Positions 1-8,124 of a DNA stretch of 64,000 bases are shown here, piece after piece (positions within the stretch are counted from its first letter, which is position 1; each line of letters begins with the position of its first letter). The notes under the pieces are model-generated. The model worked only from the letters and a program-made list of their open reading frames with translations, did no database searches and had not been told where the DNA came from. The stretch comes from Fluctibacter corallii. Lineage in GTDB: Bacteria > Pseudomonadota > Gammaproteobacteria > Enterobacterales > Alteromonadaceae. The position numbers were made by a program, and so were the translations under genes. Location: NCBI RefSeq assembly GCF_025751585.1, contig NZ_JAOWKX010000007.1, positions 217,838-281,837 on the forward strand, read 5' to 3'.

Positions 1-452
1 AGTCGGTTCCACGAGGAAATGCCAGCATCAACACCGTTTTTAAGCGCTTCTTCGCCTAAGTACGCGCCCCATTCAAATGCCGCAATACTAAGCTCAGTTT
101 CCTGACCGAAAGGCACTTGCAGACCCATACCAATATCACCATAAAATGCGATAGGGCGGATGTAAGCTGACTTCAACTTGTTCTCTCGAATAATATCTAA
201 CGTCGCCTGATTCACTTGGTCGAGAGTGTAAGGAATTGTCATGCGATAAATTTTCGCACTGTCGAACAAACGGCGGTTGTGTTCTTCTAAACGAAAAACA
301 CAGGTGCCTTTATCGGGCGTGTTATAAGCACGAATCCCCTCAAATACTGAAGAACCGTAATGAATTGCATGTGTCATGACATGCACGGTGGCCTTTTCCC
401 ATGGAATAATCTCACCGTTGAACCAAATTAAATCTGCTGGTTTTTTAGCCAT
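1..452 (-). CDS. ilvE: branched-chain amino acid aminotransferase IlvE, 5' part
   Basis: The first 150 codons, cut by the window edge. The protein would interconvert leucine, isoleucine and valine with their 2-oxo acids using PLP, in the cytoplasm. The start is set by an AAGGAAAAG ribosome site just upstream. The residues begin MAKKPADLIWFNGEIIPW and include THAIHYGSSVFEGIRAY, the signature of class IV aminotransferases (IlvE rather than D-alanine or ADC lyase relatives). The PLP lysine should lie just outside the window. The gene follows a valine-rich leader peptide and an attenuator-like hairpin, so end-product control by translation-coupled attenuation is likely. Here ilvE appears to be first behind the leader, whereas in E. 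coli ilvG is. What follows ilvE cannot be seen. Confidence 0.95.
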   Translation of the reverse strand, partial: MAKKPADLIWFNGEIIPWEKATVHVMTHAIHYGSSVFEGIRAYNTPDKGTCVFRLEEHNRRLFDSAKIYRMTIPYTLDQVNQATLDIIRENKLKSAYIRPIAFYGDIGMGLQVPFGQETELSIAAFEWGAYLGEEALKNGVDAGISSWNR

Positions 453-612
453 TTTCTTTTCCTTTCAATGCAGGGGACAGCACGTTGAATAGTTAACGTC
501 GCATGATTAGTTTTACGATTACGAATAATACGTGTTTCAGCGTAAAACCGTGAGCACCGATGTTAAACTTATCGAACGCAATTGCGTTTTTAACTTTACA
601 GTCTTTATAAAC

Positions 613-643
613 GAAAAAACCCCCGCAAATGCTTGCGAGGGTT
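613..643 (-). terminator. attenuator-like intrinsic terminator of the ilvE leader
   Basis: On the minus strand the RNA can form a nine-pair stem, CCCUCGCAA paired with UUGCGGGGG around a GCAU loop, followed directly by a run of six U. It lies between the leader peptide (stop at 670) and the ilvE start (452), exactly where an attenuator terminator should be. No other gene ends here on this strand, which argues against a plain gene-end terminator. Confidence 0.85.
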
Positions 644-669
644 TGGTAAATCTTTGTGAACGCACACAC

Positions 670-729
670 CTATCCCCGCAGTTGAATCACCACACTGACT
701 TGGACCACATTGACACGCATGTTGATCAT
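670..729 (-). CDS. valine-rich leader peptide of the ilv operon
   Basis: A 19-codon reading frame, MINMRVNVVQVSVVIQLRG, ending in TAG 27 bases before the attenuator hairpin. Six of 19 residues are valine, with two isoleucines and one leucine, the composition expected of a leader that senses branched-chain aminoacyl-tRNA. By analogy with the E. coli ilvGMEDA leader, stalling at the Val codons would disfavour the terminator and let ilvE be transcribed. No strong ribosome site precedes the first ATG. The second ATG (codon 4) is an alternative start that keeps all the valine codons. Function is inferred from composition and position. Confidence 0.75.
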   Translation of the reverse strand: MINMRVNVVQVSVVIQLRG

Positions 730-858
730 CTTGGAATAGGTCTATAACTTAATTTGTCGTCACTATTTATAGAGGTATCATGTTTCGCTCGTATAAATCA
801 AGCAATGGCGTGATCTAATCGCCAAAATAATAATATTTACCCATCATAGGAGCCTGTT

Positions 859-1482
859 ATGTCGTTATGGTTGCATTGGATTGATCTTGCCGGAATCGTA
901 GTATTTGCAATTTCTGGCACGCTAATGGCCTACAAAAAACACATGGATGGCTTTGGCGTTGTAGTGCTCGCGTCAGTCACAGCAATGGGTGGGGGCACAC
1001 TACGTGATATGATTTTAGACCTACCCGTGTTTTGGATTCATGACCCAAGCTTTTTCTACGCGGTGTTAATCGGTGCACTCGGCACAATTGCATGGCTACG
1101 CATAAGTCATCGGTTTCCACTCAAATTCCTTCTCATTGCTGATGCGTTGGGGCTCGCATTCTTCAACCTTATGGGTTTACAAAAGGCATTGAATGTTGGA
1201 GTAACGCCCTTAATCGCGATTGCGTTTGGTACCATGACTGGCGTATTCGGCGGACTGATACGTGATGTTATTTGCCGCGAAGTACCTTTAGTTTTAAAAG
1301 GAGAACTCTACGCCACTACCTGTATTTTGGGTGGTGTTGCCTACGTGGCTGCAAGCGCTCTCAATGTGAACCTCCACATTTGCATGATTATAGCCATGCT
1401 TACTACACTCGTTAGTCGTCTCTTCGCAGTGCGTTATCATTGGCACTTAAATGTGTTTCATCCGCCTAAAAATCTGGACTGA
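859..1482 (+). CDS. TRIC family (UPF0126, YicG/YadS-like) membrane protein
   Basis: A 207-residue, very hydrophobic protein made of two related halves of about three membrane helices each. Each half has a glycine-rich loop ending in an Arg-Asp pair: GGGTLRDM near residue 49 and GGLIRDV near residue 131. This duplicated pattern is the hallmark of the bacterial TRIC/YicG/YadS family, relatives of trimeric intracellular cation channels; some members have been linked to glycine uptake. The true substrate is not evident here. The start has a clear AGGAG site 7 bases upstream. The gene diverges from the ilvE leader, and its promoter must share the 730-858 region. Confidence 0.88.
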   Translation: MSLWLHWIDLAGIVVFAISGTLMAYKKHMDGFGVVVLASVTAMGGGTLRDMILDLPVFWIHDPSFFYAVLIGALGTIAWLRISHRFPLKFLLIADALGLAFFNLMGLQKALNVGVTPLIAIAFGTMTGVFGGLIRDVICREVPLVLKGELYATTCILGGVAYVAASALNVNLHICMIIAMLTTLVSRLFAVRYHWHLNVFHPPKNLD

Positions 1483-1541
1483 TGCTTCCACTTTAAATGA
1501 GATAGGCTAGCGAAAATTGTTAAAGCAAAAGGAATTTGCGA

Positions 1542-3056
1542 ATGTCACTGGCCGTTATGCTTTCAAGGGGCAGCGTTGGTATAGATGCTCCCCTCATAAC
1601 CATAGAGGTGCACTTATCCAACGGATTACCTGCATTTCAGATGGTAGGGCTCCCTGAAACCTCTGTAAAAGAATCGCGTGATAGAGTCCGTTCCGCACTC
1701 ATCAATGCAGGTTTTGAATTTCCCGCTAAACGAATCACCGTCAACCTTGCGCCAGCAGATTTACCCAAAGAGGGCGGTCGATTTGATTTAGCAATTGCAT
1801 TAGGCATAGCCGCGGCCAGTGGTCAAATAGATCCGCAAAGCTTGAACAACACTGAGATCGTGGGTGAGTTGGCATTATCTGGCGAAATTCGTGCTATTCA
1901 TGGCATCCTTCCCGTAGCGCACTCCTGTAAGCATGCACAAAGACCCTTATTGCTACCGCAAGACAACCAACTAGAAGCAGCCCTAGTCAGTGATGTCTCT
2001 TTGCTTCCCGCTAAACATTTGCGTGACGTATTTTTACATTGCACTGGCACAGAAAAACTGGCTGTCACTCAGGGAAATGTCCCCCCTACAGTATGCCAAT
2101 ATGATGAAGATATGGCAGACATTATCGGCCAATCTTTGGCCAAAAGGGCGCTAGAGATCGCCGCAGCTGGGCGTCATAATATTCTATTCTGTGGGCCACC
2201 AGGCACCGGCAAAACCATGCTAGCGAGTCGACTGCTGACCATCTTGCCCACGTTGAGTGACGAAGAAGCACTTGAGGTGGCCACCATTCACTCGGTGATG
2301 GGTAAACCTGCATCGCCCGACACCTGGAAGATTCGACAGTTTCGTCAGCCTCACCATACCAGCTCAGCGGCCGCACTCGTGGGAGGAGGCAGCATTCCTC
2401 GCCCCGGTGAAGTATCGCTTGCTCATAAGGGAGTGCTATTCCTTGACGAGCTACCTGAGTTCAACCGCCATGTACTCGATGTACTTCGTGAACCATTAGA
2501 GGCTGGAAAAGTTTGTATTTCCAGAGCAGCTAGTCAAGCCACATTTCCTGCTCAATTTCAATTGGTTGCGGCTATGAATCCAAGTCCAACGGGCAGTATG
2601 GATGATGGACGCTCGTCTGCTGATCAGATTTTGCGCTATCTGAATCGATTGTCTGGGCCGTTTCTCGATCGAATTGATTTGCAAGTCGATGTGCCTCAAA
2701 TCAATCCTGCCGATTTGAGACGCCTTGAAGCACAAAGCAAAGAGACGTCAAAAACAATTCGCCGCCGCGTTCTCGATGCTCAACAACGTCAGTACCACAG
2801 ACAAAACACGCTAAATGCGCACCTGTCTGGCGCTCTGCTAAAAGAGGTGTGTAATTTGATGGAAAGTGATGAAGCGTATTTGCACAATGCAATAGATACA
2901 ATGGGACTGTCGATGCGGGCGTATCACAGAGTACTTAGGGTGAGTCGCACGCTCGCCGATTTAGGGGGAGCAGAAAAGGTGTCGGCAATGCATATCAAAG
3001 AAGCATTATCTTATCGTGCACTAGACGCAATATTTGCTCGACTAAAGCAACATTGA
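1542..3056 (+). CDS. comM: YifB/ComM family Mg-chelatase-like AAA+ ATPase
   Basis: A 504-residue AAA+ ATPase. An N-terminal Lon-S5-like domain (VGLPETSVKESRDRVRSA, NLAPADLPKEGG) is followed by the Mg-chelatase ATPase core with Walker A GPPGTGKT near residue 215 and the Walker B stretch LFLDELPEF, then a C-terminal helical domain. Length and sequence match E. coli YifB and Haemophilus ComM, a branch-migration helicase that helps integrate single-stranded DNA during natural transformation. I start at ATG 1542 rather than an in-frame TTG six bases earlier, because AAAGGA is well spaced from it and the protein then begins MSLAV as in relatives. It is convergent with ilvY with almost no gap. Confidence 0.93.
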   Translation: MSLAVMLSRGSVGIDAPLITIEVHLSNGLPAFQMVGLPETSVKESRDRVRSALINAGFEFPAKRITVNLAPADLPKEGGRFDLAIALGIAAASGQIDPQSLNNTEIVGELALSGEIRAIHGILPVAHSCKHAQRPLLLPQDNQLEAALVSDVSLLPAKHLRDVFLHCTGTEKLAVTQGNVPPTVCQYDEDMADIIGQSLAKRALEIAAAGRHNILFCGPPGTGKTMLASRLLTILPTLSDEEALEVATIHSVMGKPASPDTWKIRQFRQPHHTSSAAALVGGGSIPRPGEVSLAHKGVLFLDELPEFNRHVLDVLREPLEAGKVCISRAASQATFPAQFQLVAAMNPSPTGSMDDGRSSADQILRYLNRLSGPFLDRIDLQVDVPQINPADLRRLEAQSKETSKTIRRRVLDAQQRQYHRQNTLNAHLSGALLKEVCNLMESDEAYLHNAIDTMGLSMRAYHRVLRVSRTLADLGGAEKVSAMHIKEALSYRALDAIFARLKQH

Positions 3057-3079
3057 ACGGTATTGGCATTGTAACGGTA

Positions 3080-3949
3080 TCAATTACGCGCTTTTATTTG
3101 CGCAATAAGCGCACTGATAACAGGCTCTTTCTCGCGTTTAGACAGACAACATAGACCAATTTCGAAGGCCTCCATTGTCGGCACAGGAAGGTAATTTACC
3201 TTTTGTAATAACGTTGAGTGCTCTAGCACCACTTTTGGTACTATACCTAGCCCGCACCCCAAAGCCACCATGCTAACGATGGCTTCATTTCCGCCAACTT
3301 GCGCATACACTTTGGGCCGAATACCTTGTTCGGCAAACCAATGGTGCACAATCCGTTTAGATGGCCCCGATTCAGGGAGTACTACAGGGTGTTTTCGCCA
3401 GTCGATATCGCTGACACTCTGATACACCACGGATTTTGGCATAATCATCACCAGTGGCAACGTATCCAATGAGTAAAAAGACATGTCTTCTGGAAAATCA
3501 GGTGTGTGAATGGCAATGGCCGTATCTACCGTTTTTTCCACAACATGACTCACTGATTCAGCAGGATCACCTGTGATTAGGGTGAGTTCCACGAAAGGGT
3601 GGTGTAGCCTAAATTGGTCAAGCAATGGGGGTAGGTGAGATTGACTGGCCGTCACTGAGCAAAACAAACTCAGCTCGCCTTGTATCGCTTTACCGTGATC
3701 GTCCATTTCTAATTTAAGAGACTGGTACTCTGCCAGCACTCGCTGCGTAAATTCAAGCATTCGCTTACCAGCCGGTGTCAGCGCTACCTTTCGATTGTCT
3801 CGAACAAACAGTGAAGTCTCACATTCGTCTTCCAAGCGCTGAATAACGCGACTCAGGGTAGACGGGCTAACGTGGCGAGCCTGCGCAGTTTTACCGAAAT
3901 GTAAACTCGTAGCGAGGTGTTCGAATAACGCTAAACTTTTGAAATCCAT
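3080..3949 (-). CDS. ilvY: LysR-type activator IlvY
   Basis: A LysR-family regulator of about 289 residues with an N-terminal winged helix-turn-helix (HFGKTAQARHVSPSTLSRVI) and a periplasmic-binding-like effector domain. In E. coli, IlvY binds acetolactate or acetohydroxybutyrate and activates ilvC. The divergent arrangement with ilvC, 128 bases apart, is the same here and makes the call firm. I chose ATG 3949 (MDFKSLALFEHLA) because family members start at this point and a TGAGG site sits upstream. An in-frame ATG at 3961 would add four residues. IlvY probably also represses its own gene, as is usual for divergent LysR pairs. Confidence 0.93.
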   Translation of the reverse strand: MDFKSLALFEHLATSLHFGKTAQARHVSPSTLSRVIQRLEDECETSLFVRDNRKVALTPAGKRMLEFTQRVLAEYQSLKLEMDDHGKAIQGELSLFCSVTASQSHLPPLLDQFRLHHPFVELTLITGDPAESVSHVVEKTVDTAIAIHTPDFPEDMSFYSLDTLPLVMIMPKSVVYQSVSDIDWRKHPVVLPESGPSKRIVHHWFAEQGIRPKVYAQVGGNEAIVSMVALGCGLGIVPKVVLEHSTLLQKVNYLPVPTMEAFEIGLCCLSKREKEPVISALIAQIKARN

Positions 3950-3973
3950 CACACGCCTCATTGTTTCACTTTA

Positions 3974-3990
3974 TGCAACACTTACTTGCA
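3974..3990. promoter_or_regulatory. candidate IlvY operator
   Basis: A dyad TGCAA-N7-TTGCA lies in the ilvY-ilvC intergenic region, 84 bases before the ilvC start and 25 bases before the ilvY start. Position and symmetry fit a LysR-type recognition site shared by the divergent genes. Assignment to IlvY is inference from location. Confidence 0.6.
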
Positions 3991-4077
3991 AATATATCAT
4001 TTTATTCAATATGAAAACTAGCCTATGCTTCTCACATCGCAAGATCGTCACTGACTTGGAAATTTGGAATAGATGTT

Positions 4078-5556
4078 ATGGCTAATTACTTTAATTCGTT
4101 ACCACTACGTGAACAGCTGACTCAATTGGGTCAATGTCGTTTTATGCAACGCGATGAATTTTCTTCGGGCTGCAGCGCCTTGAAAGGCAAAAAAATCGTG
4201 ATTGTCGGATGTGGCGCACAAGGATTAAATCAAGGCCTTAACATGCGCGACTCAGGGCTAGACGTGTCATATGCGTTGCGCCAAGCCGCCATTGACGAAA
4301 AGCGCGATTCGTATATTCGTGCAACCGATAACAATTTTACCGTTGGCACATATCAAACATTAATCCCAGAAGCAGATTTGGTTTATAACCTGACACCAGA
4401 CAAGCAACACGCAAGTGTGGTTGAAGCCGTCATGCCATTAATGAAAAAAGGCGCGACTCTGGGTTATTCTCACGGCTTTAATATCGTCGAAGAAGGCCAA
4501 CAAATTCGCGACGATATTACCGTGGTAATGTGTGCCCCCAAATGCCCGGGAACAGAAGTACGGGAAGAATATAAACGCGGATTTGGTGTTCCGACACTGA
4601 TTGCCGTCCATCCAGAAAACGATCCTGAGCAAAAAGGGTGGGAGATAGCAAAAGCGCTTGCATCCGCAACAGGAGGAGATCGCGCAGGCGTATTAGCATC
4701 GTCTTTTGTAGCAGAAGTAAAGTCCGATCTAATGGGCGAACAAACCATTTTATGTGGAATGCAGCAAACTGCCGCCATTCTAGCTTACGATAAAATGGTG
4801 TCGGAAGGCATGGATAAAGCCTATGCTGCGGCACTGATTCAGTACGGTTTAGAAGCGATTACCGAAGCACTTAAACTAGGCGGCGTCAGCCACATGATGG
4901 ATCGCTTGTCGAATCCAGCTAAAATTAAGGCGTATGCGCTTTCTGAAAAACTGACAACGCTTTTACGTCCATTATTCGAAAAACACCAAGATGACATTAT
5001 GAGTGGTGAATTTTCGCGCACCATGATGGATGATTGGGCTAACGGCGACGCCAACTTACTTAAATGGCGTGAAGAAACAAAAGAGTCTGGCTTCGAAAAT
5101 GCACCAGCATACGAAGGTAAAATCGACGAGCAAACTTTCTTCGACCAAGGCATCTTTCTCGTAGCCATGATCAAAACGGGTGTAGAGCTGGCGTTTGACG
5201 TCATGGTAGAAGCGGGCATTCTGCCAGAATCCGCTTACTACGAATCGCTTCACGAAACACCACTTATTTCAAATACTATCGCCAGAAAGCGTTTATATGA
5301 AATGAATGTTGTGATTTCAGATACTGCAGAATACGGTAATTACTTATTTGCCAATGCGGCAATCCCCTTGTTACGTGAGCAGTTAATGCCAGAGATTTCA
5401 CTCGAGCTAATAGGACAAGGGATAGACGCGTCTTCGAATAAAGCAGACAACAAAACACTCATTAACATAAACCAGACTTTACGAAACCATGGTGTAGAGA
5501 CCATAGGTCAAGCCCTTCGTGGGTATATGACAGACATGAAAGCCATTATTAATTAA
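4078..5556 (+). CDS. ilvC: ketol-acid reductoisomerase IlvC (class II)
   Basis: A 492-residue class II enzyme that converts acetolactate or acetohydroxybutyrate to the dihydroxy acids of valine and isoleucine synthesis, using NADPH and magnesium. The N-terminal Rossmann motif is [13 protein letters not shown] near residue 41. [20 protein letters not shown] and two copies of the knotted C-terminal domain follow ([27 protein letters not shown]). It is nearly collinear with E. coli IlvC, including the duplicated knotted domain that separates class II from the roughly 330-residue class I. It is a single-gene unit driven by IlvY, ended by the strong terminator at 5613. Confidence 0.98.
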   Translation: MANYFNSLPLREQLTQLGQCRFMQRDEFSSGCSALKGKKIVIVGCGAQGLNQGLNMRDSGLDVSYALRQAAIDEKRDSYIRATDNNFTVGTYQTLIPEADLVYNLTPDKQHASVVEAVMPLMKKGATLGYSHGFNIVEEGQQIRDDITVVMCAPKCPGTEVREEYKRGFGVPTLIAVHPENDPEQKGWEIAKALASATGGDRAGVLASSFVAEVKSDLMGEQTILCGMQQTAAILAYDKMVSEGMDKAYAAALIQYGLEAITEALKLGGVSHMMDRLSNPAKIKAYALSEKLTTLLRPLFEKHQDDIMSGEFSRTMMDDWANGDANLLKWREETKESGFENAPAYEGKIDEQTFFDQGIFLVAMIKTGVELAFDVMVEAGILPESAYYESLHETPLISNTIARKRLYEMNVVISDTAEYGNYLFANAAIPLLREQLMPEISLELIGQGIDASSNKADNKTLININQTLRNHGVETIGQALRGYMTDMKAIIN

Positions 5557-5612
5557 CGAATGATGGTAACTATCCCCCGTTTCTGTCGTTAGGTGCTTTA
5601 ACAAGCCCCTTC

Positions 5613-5638
5613 GCCCGACCCTCTGGTCGGGCTTTTTT
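5613..5638 (+). terminator. intrinsic terminator of ilvC
   Basis: A perfect eight-pair stem, GCCCGACC with GGTCGGGC around a CTCT loop, is followed by TTTTTT. It stands 57 bases after the ilvC stop codon. Confidence 0.93.
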
Positions 5639-5655
5639 GTGTCGGCATTAGATAC

Positions 5656-5952
5656 TCACCCATAGTCAGCCACAACGCTCATGTATTTTTGGGACGCCAT
5701 CACGGGCGTAAACTCCGTAATTGAATAACTCACAGCACCACTTTTAATAAACGGATCTGATGACAACATGCCGAGTAACTCTTGTTTGCTGCTATGGGCT
5801 GAGATCAGCATCCCTCCTGTTCTTGGCTCTTTTCTTCCTCCAAACAAAAGTTGACTTGACTCATATTGTGTCCGCAAATACTGCCTATGAGCATCAGTTA
5901 ACGCCGGTGTAATCTTTTCCATATCGGTAAAACTCATATCTACCAAAAACAT
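5656..5952 (-). CDS. YCII-related domain protein
   Basis: A 98-residue protein of the YCII family: ferredoxin-like alpha/beta fold, with the start MFLVDMSFTDMEKITPALTDAH and the stretch GGRKEPRTGGMLI resembling the conserved His/Asp and glycine-loop region of YciI-like proteins. Members are small cytosolic dimers proposed as enzymes, mostly of unknown substrate. An AGGAAAGC site precedes the ATG. It is transcribed divergently from an HxlR regulator 89 bases away, so it is probably that regulator's target. HxlR-type factors often sense reactive electrophiles or redox stress, but nothing here fixes the signal. Confidence 0.8.
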   Translation of the reverse strand: MFLVDMSFTDMEKITPALTDAHRQYLRTQYESSQLLFGGRKEPRTGGMLISAHSSKQELLGMLSSDPFIKSGAVSYSITEFTPVMASQKYMSVVADYG

Positions 5953-5988
5953 GCTTTCCTCGCTTAGTTGATTAAATATACGTATAAT

Positions 5989-6005
5989 GCTACTTATTTA
6001 GTAGC
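5989..6005. promoter_or_regulatory. inverted repeat at a -10 box between the YCII gene and HxlR
   Basis: A dyad GCTACT-N5-AGTAGC begins immediately after a consensus TATAAT (5983-5988) reading toward the HxlR gene. A further pair GCTAC (6016) and GTAGC (6037) lies downstream. A repressor bound here would block the promoter, so it is the likely HxlR autoregulatory operator. Assignment is by position and symmetry. Confidence 0.6.
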
Positions 6006-6041
6006 AAACTATACCGCTACGATTTTAGAAGCACAAGTAGC

Positions 6042-6371
6042 ATGACGACACCATTACCCAAAAATCCAGTTAGAGGCTCTCAAACAGGCATCGCAATTAT
6101 GGCTGCCTTTGATTTACTGGGCCGTAAATGGAACATGAGAATTTTATGGGAATTGAATCAAACACCGCTGAGCTTCAGAGGCTTACAAGAAAAGTGTGAC
6201 GGCATGTCTCCGTCAGTACTGAATAGCCGCATCAAACAGCTCACTGAAGCCAAGCTTATATTTACTTCGCAAGATGGCTACCAGCTAACAGAATTAGGAA
6301 AGTCACTGATGGTGACGCTCGATCCTTTGCGAGTATGGTCGGCAGAATGGGAAGCACAACTCGCCAAATAA
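6042..6371 (+). CDS. HxlR-family transcriptional regulator
   Basis: A 109-residue winged-helix protein with the family pattern LLGRKWNMRILWEL near residue 26, the recognition helix region GMSPSVLNSRIKQL and the wing YQLTELGKSL. HxlR proteins are dimeric regulators that usually control an adjacent divergent gene and can respond to aldehydes or oxidants. Here the divergent gene is the YCII protein. No cysteine is seen in the N-terminal region, so thiol sensing of the HypR/QorR type is not supported. The ribosome site is weak, and the inverted repeat upstream is the probable operator. Confidence 0.9.
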   Translation: MTTPLPKNPVRGSQTGIAIMAAFDLLGRKWNMRILWELNQTPLSFRGLQEKCDGMSPSVLNSRIKQLTEAKLIFTSQDGYQLTELGKSLMVTLDPLRVWSAEWEAQLAK

Positions 6372-6469
6372 TGAGGTTATTACTGCGAGCGCATGGTTAT
6401 TGTCATGCGCTCGCAATTCGATATCACTACTGACAAATATCAACATGACAAAGCTGTGTACCTAGCAGC

Positions 6470-6940
6470 TTAATTCTTTGCCTTGCCCGCCTCTAAGATC
6501 GGAAGACCTGCTTCTGTTGGGATATATATACGTTCTCCACTACCATCTTGAAGCCCTTTTATCCAAACATATCGTAAGTATTCTTCGTTCCCTTTTAGTG
6601 ACTCACCGATAATTCTATTGGCTTCCGCGGCGGCTTTAGCGCGCTCTATGTCTGCCTGACCTTCTGCTTTGGCTTGGACTATTTTCGCTTCGCCTTCGGC
6701 CTGCGCAAGCGTAATCCTTGCTTTTGCTTGCATCAGAGCGGCCTGCTCTCTCGCCTTAGCTTCTTCAATTAGAATTTGTTTACTCCACTCAGCCTCTTTG
6801 AGCGCTGCAATACCATCCATTTCTTTTTTGTACACTTTGTATTTAGGCCACGCCCACAATAATCCAATAATAATCACTACAACGGATACCACCAAAAACA
6901 CGAGACTTCCAAATGCAATAGCATGTCTATTTGGATGCAT
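6470..6940 (-). CDS. membrane-anchored coiled-coil protein (SPFH/HflC-like tail)
   Basis: A 156-residue protein with one N-terminal membrane helix (about residues 8-31, hydrophobic with WAWP at its end) and then a long Ala/Glu/Lys/Gln-rich helix, roughly residues 36-110, with repeated KA-x-A and AEG units. This resembles the coiled-coil segment after the SPFH domain in stomatin, prohibitin or HflC proteins, but the SPFH domain itself is absent. It is commonly labelled membrane protease subunit. The C-terminus (YIPTEAGLPILEAG) also looks like the end of stomatin-type proteins. AAAGGA precedes the ATG. Function unknown; a scaffold or regulator at the inner membrane is a guess. Confidence 0.7.
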   Translation of the reverse strand: MHPNRHAIAFGSLVFLVVSVVVIIIGLLWAWPKYKVYKKEMDGIAALKEAEWSKQILIEEAKAREQAALMQAKARITLAQAEGEAKIVQAKAEGQADIERAKAAAEANRIIGESLKGNEEYLRYVWIKGLQDGSGERIYIPTEAGLPILEAGKAKN

Positions 6941-7624
6941 GATTTTTCCTTTATTTTTCTTGTATGTACTGCCGGTTTGAACGCATATGCAGCCACATTA
7001 CGAGTTGTCTTGTGGCGCATATTCTCCTTGATTTTGAAGGCTTACTTCAACTTAAGCAACAAGAGCCTTATTTTTGTAACTCGGCATACCAAAGCACTCT
7101 GTTACTCTCATCGGATGAGATAACCCCGCCCTTTGGTATAAATATTGATTCTTTTAACATGAAGGCGATTTGATTGGTTCATCAACGTTATTTGATTAAA
7201 GGAGCAATGATGGTGAAAAAATTCGCGTCGTAAGTAAGCGATAACTTGTGTTAAAGTGCATGCAATATAAGGCAAATAATCACTTAAGCCTTTTATGCAT
7301 TCGCCGATACCAATAAGTACAAACACAAGTTGGCAACAATGTAAAAAGTAAGTGTATCAAATTTGATACAGTCATTCTTATTTTTTCTTATACCCAACCG
7401 AATGATTATTAACACGTTTTATTTTCGTGGAAATATTCATCCCGTGACGCGTGCGCTTCAAGCTAACAAATGTAGCTAAATTGCGACAGTTTCGTGTCTC
7501 TCTATCATGTTGTGCCTATATGTCTCGGGCGATGTGTTCTGTGGCATAAGCTTTGCTTTGCATAGCTTTGGTATTCATATACCAATTAACTTATAACAAA
7601 CATGGTTCTTAGTGGAGAACGCCA
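6941..7624. other. 684-base intergenic region without a convincing gene
   Basis: No reading frame here has a good ribosome site and a protein-like composition. A short dyad GGTAT-TCAT-ATACC (7570-7583) lies 42 bases before the next start codon. The region probably holds the promoters of its two divergent neighbours. A small RNA cannot be excluded by eye. Confidence 0.5.
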
Positions 7625-7960
7625 ATGAATCCGTCAATATCACGTTTTACCCACATGGATGACTGGATTTTCGAAGTAAAGTTGGTCAGAGCGTTACGTG
7701 TGAAAAACTACGGAGATCCCTACACGGCTGTAGCGACTCTTTCAGTTAACGGTGACCACATGTACATAGACACGCAAATGACGCGTGAAGGGGATGATTT
7801 TACTCGCAAAGATTTCAATACTTTCTGTCATTTTTGTCGCGACTTAGAAGTTAAAAGTATGCACTATGACAAGATGAAAAATGGCGAGCGCATGTCGCGA
7901 ATTATAGACTTGTCAAAATCTCACGTTCAAACCACACCAATTGTTCGCTTAGTTAAGTAG
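7625..7960 (+). CDS. hypothetical protein, 111 residues
   Basis: I do not recognise a family. The protein is soluble and mixed alpha/beta, without signal peptide or membrane segment. It contains DTQMTREGDDFTRKDFNTF and an HFCRDLEVKSMHYDKMKNG stretch with two cysteines or histidines close together, and ends in a basic tail. A GGAG site seven bases upstream supports the start. It stands alone between a long intergenic region and a convergent MFS gene. Codon use looks like its neighbours, so it is probably a lineage-conserved gene. Confidence 0.65.
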   Translation: MNPSISRFTHMDDWIFEVKLVRALRVKNYGDPYTAVATLSVNGDHMYIDTQMTREGDDFTRKDFNTFCHFCRDLEVKSMHYDKMKNGERMSRIIDLSKSHVQTTPIVRLVK

Positions 7961-8124
7961 TACTAATGCGTCTTCGCGTTTCTGTTATACGCCTCAAGGG
8001 GTAGATTTTTATGTATAACATTGCTACGCACGACACAATTTTTAGAAATTAAGCACATACATTTACTTAGCCTGCGAGAGTGGCGCTTGATGTCGCTACT
8101 CTCACTGGTTGAGTTGTACCTTGA

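Noticed and set aside
532..747. Plus-strand 71-codon open frame across the ilvE leader
   Set aside because: It overlaps the leader peptide and attenuator on the other strand, has no ribosome site and its residues have no protein-like pattern.
7108..7326. Minus-strand 72-codon open frame in the 6941-7624 gap
   Set aside because: No ribosome site, no recognisable family, and composition looks like random AT-rich sequence.
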